This document shows positions 34,424 through 42,816 of a stretch of DNA of 64,000 nucleotides, one piece after another. The number at the start of each line of letters is the position of its first letter. The first letter of the stretch is position 1. Source of the stretch: Gemmatimonadota bacterium (lineage in GTDB: Bacteria > Gemmatimonadota > Gemmatimonadetes > Longimicrobiales > Gaopeijiaceae). The stretch spans positions 1 through 64,000 of the forward strand of contig JAOUPR010000005.1 in NCBI GenBank assembly GCA_029879725.1. The letters are read 5' to 3'. Under the pieces are notes generated by a model. The model was not told the DNA's origin. It made no database searches and saw only the letters and a list, made by a program, of their open reading frames with translations. The translations under genes were made by a program, and so were the position numbers.

Positions 34424-35595
34424 CCGCCCGCCCCGTGGACATCGCGCCGCTGCGTCCGGTGCTTCTCCCGGACTCGGGACTGCAGCGCGGTTGGGAGACC
34501 ACCGTCCTGCTGGGGGTCACCTTCTTCCTCCTCTCCTTCGGGTTGGTCACCCTGTACAGCACCTCGTCGGTGCTGGCCCTGCGGCAGAACCTCCCCGACA
34601 CCTACTTCGTCCTTCGGCAGGCCGGAGGGGCGGGGGTGGGACTCCTCGCCCTGGGCGCGTGCGCCTGGATGCCCTATACCTGGTGGAAGCACCTGGCCTG
34701 GCCGTTGATGTGGCTGTCGGTGGTTTGTCTGGTGATCCTGATCCTTCCCGGAACGGAGGCCATCGCCCCGGAGATCAACGGGGCGCGACGCTGGCTGCGC
34801 CTCGGGGTGGCGGTCCAGCCGTCCGAGTTCGCGAAGATCGCCATGGTGATGTGGACCGCGTCCATGGCCGTGAAGAAGCTCGATCAGTTCCAGAGCCTCT
34901 CCCGGGGGCTGGGGCCGTTCTTCGTGATGTGGACGGTCATGCTCGTGCCCGTGGCGATGGAGCCGGACCTCTCCACGGCCATCCTCCTGGCACTCCTGGG
35001 GATGATCGTGATCTTCGCCGCCGGGGCGCGGCTGGCTCACTTCCTCTTCCTGGGACTCCTCGCGCTCCCCGTCCTGAAGGGGCAGCTCGCCGTGGGCTTC
35101 CGCGCCGAGCGGATCGCGTCCTTCCTGAACCCGGCGTCGGATCCGTCCGGGGCGGGATTCCAGGCCCACCAGTCGCTCGTGGCGCTCGGGTCGGGGGGGA
35201 TCACCGGTGTGGGGATCGGAGAGGGCCGCCAGAAGTTCGGCTTTCTCCCGGAGGCGCACAACGACTTCATCTTCGCCATGGTGGGCGAGGAATGGGGGCT
35301 CCTGGGCGTCCTCTTCCTCGTGGCCCTCTACCTCACCCTGATCCTGGTGGGGTTCCGCATCGCGAGCCGCGCGCCGGACCTCTTCGGAGAGCTCCTGGCG
35401 GTGGGGCTCACCTCGCTCATCGCGCTCCAGGCCGTCCTGCACATGGCGGTGGGGCTGGCGTTGGTGCCCACCACCGGGCTGGCGCTCCCCCTGGTCTCGT
35501 ACGGACGGTCGAATCTCATCGTGATCATGGTCGCGTTGGGTGTCCTCATGTCCATCGCCCGCCACTCCCGCGGCGGAAAGGGGGCTCGTGCATGA
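34420..35595 (+). CDS. ftsW: Septal peptidoglycan polymerase FtsW (SEDS family)
   Basis: FtsW (391 aa) is a ten-helix SEDS protein that polymerises glycan strands with FtsI. Signatures: GARRWLRLGVAVQPSEFAKI, the catalytic-loop Asp in MEPDLSTA, PEAHNDFIFAMVGEEWG and LPLVSYGRSNL. The last normally reads SYGGS, so this copy has Arg in place of the second Gly. Between murD and murG in a dcw cluster, it is FtsW rather than RodA. Confidence 0.94.
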   Translation: MTARPVDIAPLRPVLLPDSGLQRGWETTVLLGVTFFLLSFGLVTLYSTSSVLALRQNLPDTYFVLRQAGGAGVGLLALGACAWMPYTWWKHLAWPLMWLSVVCLVILILPGTEAIAPEINGARRWLRLGVAVQPSEFAKIAMVMWTASMAVKKLDQFQSLSRGLGPFFVMWTVMLVPVAMEPDLSTAILLALLGMIVIFAAGARLAHFLFLGLLALPVLKGQLAVGFRAERIASFLNPASDPSGAGFQAHQSLVALGSGGITGVGIGEGRQKFGFLPEAHNDFIFAMVGEEWGLLGVLFLVALYLTLILVGFRIASRAPDLFGELLAVGLTSLIALQAVLHMAVGLALVPTTGLALPLVSYGRSNLIVIMVALGVLMSIARHSRGGKGARA

Positions 35596-36724
35596 CGCCC
35601 CGGGACCCGTGGTGGTCTTCTCCGGAGGAGGGACGGGTGGGCACCTGTATCCCGCGCTCACCCTGGCCGACGCGCTCCGAGCGCGCCGCCCGGCGGTTCG
35701 TGCGTGGTTCGTCGGTGCGTCCCGTGGCATCGAAGCGACGGTCCTCCCCGCCGAAGGGAGGCCCCATCACCTCCTCCCCGTGGCGGGCTTCCAGCGTGGG
35801 CGCGTCCGGGGATACGGCCGGGTGGTCCTCGCACTTCTCCGCTCCCTCATCGAGGTCGCGGAGCTGTTCCGGCGGCTTCGGCCGGAGGTCGTCGTGGTGA
35901 CCGGTGGATATGCCGGCGGGCCGGCCGGAATCGTGGCGGGGATCATGGGGATCCCCCTGGTGATCCAGGAGCAGAACGCCGTGCCGGGGATGACCACGCG
36001 CCTTCTGAGCCGGTGGGCACGCGAGATCCACGTCGCCTTCCCGGAAACGGCGGACCGTCTTCCGGGACCGGCCCGGGCACGCGTGACGCTCTCCGGGAAT
36101 CCGGTCCGCGGGAGCGGCGCCGTCACCCGCGATGAGGGGCGGGGCGCCTTCGGGATCGTCGAGGACGCCACCGTCGTCCTGGTCATGGGTGGTAGCCAGG
36201 GAGCCCGGGCACTCAACCGCGCGCTCCTGGAAGGACTCCCCCTGGAGCGGCCCGGCGAGATGGTCCTCCTGTGGTCCACCGGCCCGCGACACATGGCGGA
36301 GGTGGAGAGGGAGTTGGCGGAGCGGGGGAATCCCTCTTGGATCCAGGCGGTCCCCTATATCCACGACATGCCCTCGGCGCTGGCGGCGGCGGACATGGCG
36401 GTGAGCAGGGCGGGCGCGATGGCCACCGCGGAGCTCCTGAACCAGGGGCTTCCGGCCATCCTCGTCCCCCTTCCCACCGCGGCGGCGGACCATCAGACCC
36501 GGAACGCGGTCGCCCTGGAGGAAGCGGGCGCCGCGGTGGTGCTCGACGAGCGTGTGCTCACCGGGGCATCGCTGTGGAAGGAACTCCTGGCACTGACGTC
36601 GGATCCGGATCGCCGGGGACGCATGTCCCGGTCCGCCCGGGAGCGGGCGCGGCCCGCGGCGGCGGATCACATCGCGGCGTCCATCGAGGCCATCCTCGGC
36701 GCATCCCGGGGAGGCCACGCATGA
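35588..36724 (+). CDS. murG: UDP-GlcNAc:lipid I N-acetylglucosaminyltransferase
   Basis: MurG (378 aa) converts lipid I to lipid II on the inner face of the membrane. GT-B fold motifs: GGGTGGHLYPALTLA at the N-terminus, VTGGYAGGPAGIVAG, IQEQNAVPGM, VMGGSQGARALN and RAGAMATAELLNQGLPAILVPLP with the donor-binding Glu. The GTG at 35588 is supported by AAAGGGG just upstream and gives an 8-nt overlap with ftsW. Confidence 0.95.
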   Translation: MHDAPGPVVVFSGGGTGGHLYPALTLADALRARRPAVRAWFVGASRGIEATVLPAEGRPHHLLPVAGFQRGRVRGYGRVVLALLRSLIEVAELFRRLRPEVVVVTGGYAGGPAGIVAGIMGIPLVIQEQNAVPGMTTRLLSRWAREIHVAFPETADRLPGPARARVTLSGNPVRGSGAVTRDEGRGAFGIVEDATVVLVMGGSQGARALNRALLEGLPLERPGEMVLLWSTGPRHMAEVERELAERGNPSWIQAVPYIHDMPSALAAADMAVSRAGAMATAELLNQGLPAILVPLPTAAADHQTRNAVALEEAGAAVVLDERVLTGASLWKELLALTSDPDRRGRMSRSARERARPAAADHIAASIEAILGASRGGHA

Positions 36725-38127
36725 ACACCATGGACCTGATGTCGCTGTCACGCCGGGCTCCGGTGCACTTCATGGGCGTGGGCGGGGCCGGGATGTGCGC
36801 TCTGGCCGAGTTGATCCTCCGCTCCGGCGGGATGGTGTCCGGGTGTGACGCCAAGGAGTCGCCGGTGCTCGACGACCTCCGTGCCTTGGGTGCGGACATC
36901 CGGGTGGGCCACGCCGCTTCCCACGTGGACGGCGCCTCGGCGTTGGTGGTCACGGCGGCGGTGGATCCCGCCCACGAAGAAGTGGCCCGGGCCCGTGACC
37001 GCGGGATTCCGGTGGTGAAGCGCGCGCGGGCGCTGGGCGCGTGGGTGAATCGGGGCCGGCTGGTCGCGGTGGCGGGGACCCATGGGAAGACCACCACCAC
37101 GGCCATGACCACGGAGATCCTGACCGAAGCCGGGCTCGATCCCACCGGGCTCGTGGGTGGACGGGTGGCGGAGTGGGGGGGGAATCTCCGCTTCGGTTCC
37201 GACGACGTGTTCGTGGTCGAGGCCGACGAGTACGACCGTTCGTTCCACGCACTCACGCCCGACGTGGCCGTCGTCACCAACGTGGAGGCCGACCACCTGG
37301 AGATCTACGGTGACGCGGAAGGCGTGCGGGAGGGATTCCGGACCTTCCTCCGCGGGCTGAGAACGCCGGGCCGCGCCATCGTGTGCGCCGACGATCCCGG
37401 TGCCTCCTCCCTGGTGGGGGACCTGGGCGCCGCGGCCTATACCTATGGGCTGTCGGCGGGGTGCCGGCTCCGCGCGGTGGACGTGACCGTGTCGGCGGCG
37501 GGTACGAAGTGCGTCGTGATGGAGGAGGGCGTGCGCCTGGGTTCTCTGGGACTTCGCGTCTCCGGCGCCCACAATCTCCGCAACGCGCTGGCCGCGGCGG
37601 CTGTGGGCCGGTACCTGGACGCGCCATGGGACGCCGTCGCGCGGGCGTTGGCGGACTTCCGGGGGGTGGGACGCAGGTTCGAACGCCTGGGCGAGGTGGG
37701 TGGGATCAGCGTGGTGGACGACTATGCCCATCATCCCACGGAGATCCGCGCCACGCTGGCCGCCGCGAGGGACGCCTTCGCCGGTCGCCGCGTGGTGGCC
37801 GTGTTCCAACCCCACCTCTATTCCCGGACCCGCGACTTCGCCACCGAATTCGGCCAGGCGCTGGCCATGGCGGACGCGGTCTGGGTCACCGACGTGTTCC
37901 CCGCCCGCGAGGCGCCCATCCCCGGCATCACCGGTGAGGTGGTCGTGGATGCCGTGCGGAGTGGGGGAGGCGCCGAGGTCCGATATTGTCCCGAACTGGG
38001 AGATGTTCCGGGGGTCGTGATGGAGACGCTGCGCGAAGGCGACGTGGTCGTCACCCTGGGAGCGGGGTCCGTGGAGACGGTGGGACCGCGGCTGGTCGAG
38101 CTGCTCCGGGAGGCGATCCATGCGTAA
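36721..38127 (+). CDS. murC: UDP-MurNAc:L-alanine ligase
   Basis: MurC (468 aa) adds the first amino acid to UDP-MurNAc. Motifs: HFMGVGGAGMCALAELIL, AVAGTHGKTTTTAM (ATP), VVEADEYDRSFH, TNVEADHLEIYG, VVDDYAHHPTEIRATL and FQPHLYSRT. The start overlaps murG (ATGA) and the stop overlaps ftsQ by 8 nt. In many bacteria murB and/or ddl lie between murC and ftsQ; here neither is present. Confidence 0.96.
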   Translation: MNTMDLMSLSRRAPVHFMGVGGAGMCALAELILRSGGMVSGCDAKESPVLDDLRALGADIRVGHAASHVDGASALVVTAAVDPAHEEVARARDRGIPVVKRARALGAWVNRGRLVAVAGTHGKTTTTAMTTEILTEAGLDPTGLVGGRVAEWGGNLRFGSDDVFVVEADEYDRSFHALTPDVAVVTNVEADHLEIYGDAEGVREGFRTFLRGLRTPGRAIVCADDPGASSLVGDLGAAAYTYGLSAGCRLRAVDVTVSAAGTKCVVMEEGVRLGSLGLRVSGAHNLRNALAAAAVGRYLDAPWDAVARALADFRGVGRRFERLGEVGGISVVDDYAHHPTEIRATLAAARDAFAGRRVVAVFQPHLYSRTRDFATEFGQALAMADAVWVTDVFPAREAPIPGITGEVVVDAVRSGGGAEVRYCPELGDVPGVVMETLREGDVVVTLGAGSVETVGPRLVELLREAIHA

Positions 38128-38851
38128 CCAGCTTCGCGTGCTCGTCACGACCCTGGTGCTCGCGGCGGCCTGGGTGACGGTGCCCCGGGTGACCGAGTCC
38201 GTGCGGTCCTGGGAAGGGTTCGTGGTCAAGGAGGTTTCCTTCAAGGGACTCCGCTACCTCACCCGCGAGGAGGCGCTGTCCGTGGTGGCCCCGGCGGCGA
38301 GCGCGTCCGTCTGGGCCGCTCCCGACTCCTGGGAGATCCTCCTGGCCCAGCATCCACTCGTCCGGGAGGTCGAGGTCCGCCGCAGCCTTCCGTCCACCCT
38401 GGAGGTGACCATCGTCGAGCGGGAGCCCGTCGGGTTGGTGGCCACACCGACCCTCGAGCCGGTGGATGCGGAGGGATACTTCCTCCCCATCGACCCTGCC
38501 CGCCATCCATTGGACCTTCCCATCATCGAGGGACGCGATCGTCCGGCGCCCGGGGCACGCCTCACGCCGCGCAGTACGCGTGTCCTCGCCTCTGCCGTCG
38601 CGCGATTCGCCGATGCCGAGCCCACCTTCGGGATGATGGTGTCGGAGTGGGGATGGAAGGATCAGCGCACCGTGGTGGCCCGTTGGAGTCAGCCCGAGGT
38701 GGAGTTCCATCTCGCCGTGGACACGGCGCCGCGACGGCTGCGCGAAGGGCTGGCCGCTCTGGCGGACGCCATGGCCCGGATGGCGGGAACGCCGCCCGGG
38801 GTGATCGATCTACGTTACGTGGACCGCGTCGTGGTCCGCCGCAAAAGCTGA
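38120..38851 (+). CDS. ftsQ: Cell division protein FtsQ
   Basis: FtsQ (243 aa) is a bitopic divisome protein. It has an N-terminal membrane helix (about residues 5-24), a POTRA domain (FVVKEVSFKGLRYLTREEAL through HPLVREVEVRRSLPSTLEVTIVEREPV) and a beta domain. It recruits FtsL and other partners in the periplasm. The start lies 8 nt inside murC, and ftsA follows after a 15-nt gap that carries a GGAAGGAA ribosome site. Confidence 0.9.
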   Translation: MRNQLRVLVTTLVLAAAWVTVPRVTESVRSWEGFVVKEVSFKGLRYLTREEALSVVAPAASASVWAAPDSWEILLAQHPLVREVEVRRSLPSTLEVTIVEREPVGLVATPTLEPVDAEGYFLPIDPARHPLDLPIIEGRDRPAPGARLTPRSTRVLASAVARFADAEPTFGMMVSEWGWKDQRTVVARWSQPEVEFHLAVDTAPRRLREGLAALADAMARMAGTPPGVIDLRYVDRVVVRRKS

Positions 38852-38866
38852 ACGGAAGGAAACGTC

Positions 38867-40096
38867 ATGCGCGCGAACCTCATCGCCGGATTGGACATCG
38901 GAACCACCAAGACCTCCGCCGTCATCGGGGAGATCTCGGGGGATCCCCGGCGGGGCACGCTCAACATCCTGGGGGTCGGTCAGGCCCGGACCAGCGGGGT
39001 CCGGGGCGACGTGGTCACCAACATCGACGAGATGACCGAGTCCATCCGCACCTCGCTCAAGGAGGCCGAGCTCATGGCCGGCGCCTCCGTGGACCGGGTG
39101 TTCGCGGGGATCGGCGGCGAGCACATCAGGGCCTCGAGCTCCATGGGGGTGGTGGCCGTGGCCGACGAGGAGATCAGCCACGACGACGTGGACCGGGTCC
39201 ACGTGGTGGCGCGCGCGGTGGCGCTCCCCCCCGATCGGGAGATGCTCCACGCCATCCCTCAGGAGTACGTGGTGGACCACCGCCGCGGCATCAAGGATCC
39301 CGTGGGGATGACGGGAACCCGACTCGAATCGGACGTCTATCTGGTCACCTGCGCGTCCATCGCCGCCGCCAACATCCGGCGGGCGGTGAATCGCGCGGGG
39401 TACCGGGTGCAGGAGCTGGTGCTGGACCCGCTGGCCGGAGCCCGCAGCATCCTGACCGAGGACGAGAAGGAGGTCGGGGTGGCCATGGTCGAGATCGGGG
39501 GAAGCACCATGTCGGTGGCGGCCTACTTCGAAGGCAAGATCCGCCACGTGGCGATCCTTCCCTTCGGTGGGACGACCCTCACCCAGGACCTGGTGCGTGG
39601 ACTCTCCGTGCCCTACGCCGAGGCCGTGCGCGCCAAGGAGCGGTTCGCCACGGCCTACGCGCAGCTCGTGGATCCGAGGGAGACCGTGGAGTTGCCCGGG
39701 CCGTCCCCGAACCAGCAACGGCACGTGGCGCGGGAGCTCATCGCCCACATCGTGGAGCAGCGCCTGGACGAGATGTTCGGGTTGGTCGAGAGGGAACTGC
39801 AGGAACAGGACCTCCTGAATCGCCTCGGCGCCGGAATCGTCGTGACGGGAGGCACTGCGGCCCTACCGGGGATCGTCGAGTTGGCTCAGCAGATCTTCGC
39901 CGCGCCGGTGCGGCTGGGGCGCCCTGGAGAGGGGCTCTCCGGCCTGGCCGACTCGGTGGCCCGGCCGAAGTTCGCCACGGCGACGGGGCTGGCGCTCTGG
40001 GGCGCCGATCGTTTTGCGGAAACCGGAGAGGGAGCGTCGACCCTCACCTCCGGAGTGCTCACCAAGCTGGGCACCTGGATCAAAGAGTTCTTTTAA
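38867..40096 (+). CDS. ftsA: Cell division protein FtsA
   Basis: FtsA (409 aa) is an actin-like ATPase that tethers FtsZ to the membrane. N-terminal phosphate-binding [18 protein letters not shown], the SHS2 segment in the first third, [32 protein letters not shown] and an amphipathic C-terminal helix ([12 protein letters not shown]) that would bind the membrane. Confidence 0.96.
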   Translation: MRANLIAGLDIGTTKTSAVIGEISGDPRRGTLNILGVGQARTSGVRGDVVTNIDEMTESIRTSLKEAELMAGASVDRVFAGIGGEHIRASSSMGVVAVADEEISHDDVDRVHVVARAVALPPDREMLHAIPQEYVVDHRRGIKDPVGMTGTRLESDVYLVTCASIAAANIRRAVNRAGYRVQELVLDPLAGARSILTEDEKEVGVAMVEIGGSTMSVAAYFEGKIRHVAILPFGGTTLTQDLVRGLSVPYAEAVRAKERFATAYAQLVDPRETVELPGPSPNQQRHVARELIAHIVEQRLDEMFGLVERELQEQDLLNRLGAGIVVTGGTAALPGIVELAQQIFAAPVRLGRPGEGLSGLADSVARPKFATATGLALWGADRFAETGEGASTLTSGVLTKLGTWIKEFF

Positions 40097-40118
40097 CCCA
40101 TCCCACCAGGGAGGAGAC

Positions 40119-41354
40119 ATGATGATCTTCGAGTTCGAGGAGACCCCCGTCCAGAACGCGCGCATGAAGGTTGTGGGAGTGGGCGGTGCCGGCGGCAACG
40201 CCGTCAACCGGATGATCGATGAGGACCTGGAGGGCGTGGAGTTCATCTCCATGAACACCGATGCCCAGGCGTTGAAGGTGTCGCGCGCGCAGGTGACGTT
40301 GCAGATCGGGAAGAAGCTCACCCGTGGACTCGGCGCCGGGGCGCGGCCGGAGATCGGGCGGCAGGCCGTGGCCGAAAGCGAGGAGGACGTTCGCCGGGCG
40401 CTCGAAGGGGCGGACCTCGTGTTCGTCACCGCCGGGATGGGCGGCGGCACCGGGACCGGAGCGGCGCCCATGGTGGCAGAGATCGCCCGGGACATGGGCG
40501 CCCTCACCATCGGGATCGTCACGCGCCCCTTCTCCTTCGAGGGGAAGAAGCGCTCCCGGCACGCCGCCCAGGGATTGGCCGAGCTGCGGCGCTGCGTGGA
40601 CACCGTCATCGTGGTGCCCAACGACCGCCTCATGTCCGTGGTGCCCAAGGGAACGTCGTTCCGCGATGCCCTGAAGCGGGCGGACGAAGTACTCCTCCAC
40701 GCCACGCAGGGGATCAGTGACCTGATCCGCGTGACCGGCGAGGTGAACGTCGACTTCGCCGACGTGCGCACCATCATGTCCGCCCGCGGTCCCGCCCTCA
40801 TGGGGACGGGCTTCGGCGAGGGAGACAACCGGGCCCAGGAGGCGGCGCAGGAAGCCATCTCCTCACCCCTTCTGGACGAAGTGTCCATCCAGGGAGCCCG
40901 TGGCGTCCTCATCAACATCACCGGCGGGATGGATCTCGCCATCGACGAGGTCACCGAGATCTCCTCCATCATCCAGGAGGAGGCCGGAGAGGATGCCGAG
41001 ATCATCTTCGGCGCCGTCCACGATCCGGAGTTGGAAGGCCGCATCCGTGTCACGGTCATCGCCACCGGGTTCGACTCGGCGGAGGACGACAAGGTCATCC
41101 GTCCCGATTTCCGCCGGGCTCAGCCGGAGCCCCAGGTGGCGGTTCGGGAGGTCGCGACCGAGTCCCGACCCATCGCAGCGCAGATGCCCCGCCCCGTGGA
41201 GGTGCCGGTCCACACCCAACAACGTATGGCGGCCGTGGGCGGTGGATATGCCGAGCCGGTGCTCCCCCTCAACCGTTTTCCGGAGCGGGTGGTCACGCGG
41301 GAGACCCTCGGGGAACTCGACATCCCCACCTTCATCCGGCGGCAGATGGACTGA
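40119..41354 (+). CDS. ftsZ: Cell division GTPase FtsZ
   Basis: FtsZ (411 aa) polymerises into the Z ring. Visible: [15 protein letters not shown], the tubulin signature [12 protein letters not shown] near residue 106, PNDRL, the T7-loop region with DFADVRTIM, and after a variable linker of about 75 residues the conserved C-terminal peptide [11 protein letters not shown] that binds FtsA. GGGAGGAG lies upstream of two adjacent ATG codons (40119 and 40122); the first is used here. Confidence 0.97.
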   Translation: MMIFEFEETPVQNARMKVVGVGGAGGNAVNRMIDEDLEGVEFISMNTDAQALKVSRAQVTLQIGKKLTRGLGAGARPEIGRQAVAESEEDVRRALEGADLVFVTAGMGGGTGTGAAPMVAEIARDMGALTIGIVTRPFSFEGKKRSRHAAQGLAELRRCVDTVIVVPNDRLMSVVPKGTSFRDALKRADEVLLHATQGISDLIRVTGEVNVDFADVRTIMSARGPALMGTGFGEGDNRAQEAAQEAISSPLLDEVSIQGARGVLINITGGMDLAIDEVTEISSIIQEEAGEDAEIIFGAVHDPELEGRIRVTVIATGFDSAEDDKVIRPDFRRAQPEPQVAVREVATESRPIAAQMPRPVEVPVHTQQRMAAVGGGYAEPVLPLNRFPERVVTRETLGELDIPTFIRRQMD

Positions 41355-41380
41355 AAACTCGCTGCGAAACGGCATTCATC

Positions 41381-41396
41381 TGTTAGATTGGGAGGT
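41381..41396 (+). promoter_or_regulatory. Possible extended -10 promoter next to M23 gene start
   Basis: TG (41381-41382), one base, then TAGATT (41384-41389) reads as an extended -10 element, with a poor -35 (CTGCGA near 41362). It would start transcription close to 41396, nearly at the ATG at 41397, giving a leaderless or very short leader mRNA. GGAGG at 41391-41395 points instead to ordinary initiation at GTG 41403. Confidence 0.3.
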
Positions 41397-41402
41397 ATGG
41401 GC

Positions 41403-42764
41403 GTGACGCGATCTCCTGGCGGGCTGAACCTATTGCGCATCCGAGGGCTTCCGGGCCCGCGGGTGTGGGCGCTCGCGGTCGCCCTCATTCCGGCCGCCTG
41501 CCTTTCCGGACCCACTCCGGAAGTGGGGGAACTGGATCCCATCCATGCCCGTCCGGCGGAGGACATCCGCACGGTCGAGTTGGGTCGGGGGCAGACCCTG
41601 GGGGGACTCCTCTCGGGTGCCGTGGACGCGGATGACTACTATCCCGTCCTCATGGCGTTTCGGGAGCAGGCCAGCCCGCGTCGCATGAGGCCGGACACGG
41701 AGATCACCTTCCGGTACCTCCCGGGCGAGGTCCGCGTCCGCGGGATCGACGTGGAGGTCAACGAAGACGAGACGGTGCGGCTCACCAGGGATCCCGTGGG
41801 TTGGCGTTCGGAGTTGGTGGAGACCCCCACGTACCTGGATACGCTGTTCGTATCCGGGCAGATCGAGAACGTCCTCTGGACATCCGTGATCCGGAACCCG
41901 GGGCTCGCCGACCTTCCCCTGGGGGATCGGAACCGGCTCATCGACCGCCTCGACGGGGTCTTCCAGTGGCAGGTGGACTTTTCGCGGCAGATCCGGGTGG
42001 GTGACACGTACCGCTTCATCTTCGAGCGTGCCGTGCGCCCCGACGGATCCTTCCGTGAGGGACACCTGCTGGCGGCGGAGCTGGTCAATTCGGGCACGCC
42101 GTACCACGCGATCTGGTTCGACCCCAACGGCGACGGGGAGGGGTCGTACTTCGACATGGAGGGTCAGTCCGTGCGGCGGGCATTCCTCCTGAAGCCGCTC
42201 TCCTACCGGCGGATCTCTTCACGATTCACCAACAGTCGGTACCACCCCGTCCTCAAACAGTGGCGGGCGCACCGCGGGGTCGACTACGCCGCCGACCGCG
42301 GTACGGAGATCATGGCCACGTCCGACGGAGTGGTGATCCATCGCGCATGGAAGGGGAACTTCGGGAACACCGTGGAGATCAGGCATCCCAACGGATTCAT
42401 CACCCGGTACGCCCATCTGAACGGATTCCGTCGGGGCGTCAACGTGGGCACCCGCGTCCATCAGGGCGACATCATCGGATACGTGGGGATGACCGGGCTC
42501 GCCAACGGGCCGCACCTCCACTACGAGATGATCCGGGGGGGACGGCAGATCGATCCGTTGTCCGTGGATCTTCCGGCCGGTGACCCGGTTCCCGCCGACG
42601 ACATGGCGCGGTGGACGGCGGAGCGCGGCGTCCGCTTCGCGCTCCTGGAGTCGATTCCCCAGGGAGGTCCCGTCCGGACGGTGCTCGTGGAGGACGTAGA
42701 GGCCGAGGACGGTGTGGAGGGTACACCCGTGGCCATCGTCGACCGCTCGGGAGGGTTGCCGTAA
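41403..42764 (+). CDS. M23 family murein endopeptidase / LytM-type protein
   Basis: This 453-aa exported protein has an N-terminal hydrophobic segment ending in AAC (possible lipoprotein), a long LysM/OapA-like beta region, and a C-terminal M23 zinc domain with HRGVDYAADRGTEI and HLHYEM, the complete set of metal and catalytic residues. It probably trims or regulates peptidoglycan at the septum, consistent with its place 48 nt after ftsZ. GTG at 41403 is chosen because GGAGG is 7 nt upstream; ATG 41397 has only 1 nt spacing. Confidence 0.85.
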   Translation: MTRSPGGLNLLRIRGLPGPRVWALAVALIPAACLSGPTPEVGELDPIHARPAEDIRTVELGRGQTLGGLLSGAVDADDYYPVLMAFREQASPRRMRPDTEITFRYLPGEVRVRGIDVEVNEDETVRLTRDPVGWRSELVETPTYLDTLFVSGQIENVLWTSVIRNPGLADLPLGDRNRLIDRLDGVFQWQVDFSRQIRVGDTYRFIFERAVRPDGSFREGHLLAAELVNSGTPYHAIWFDPNGDGEGSYFDMEGQSVRRAFLLKPLSYRRISSRFTNSRYHPVLKQWRAHRGVDYAADRGTEIMATSDGVVIHRAWKGNFGNTVEIRHPNGFITRYAHLNGFRRGVNVGTRVHQGDIIGYVGMTGLANGPHLHYEMIRGGRQIDPLSVDLPAGDPVPADDMARWTAERGVRFALLESIPQGGPVRTVLVEDVEAEDGVEGTPVAIVDRSGGLP

Positions 42765-42816
42765 CGGTTCGCTCCGCGTACCGTGGCCGCCCCCTCGAAC
42801 GGATGGACAAGCGGGG

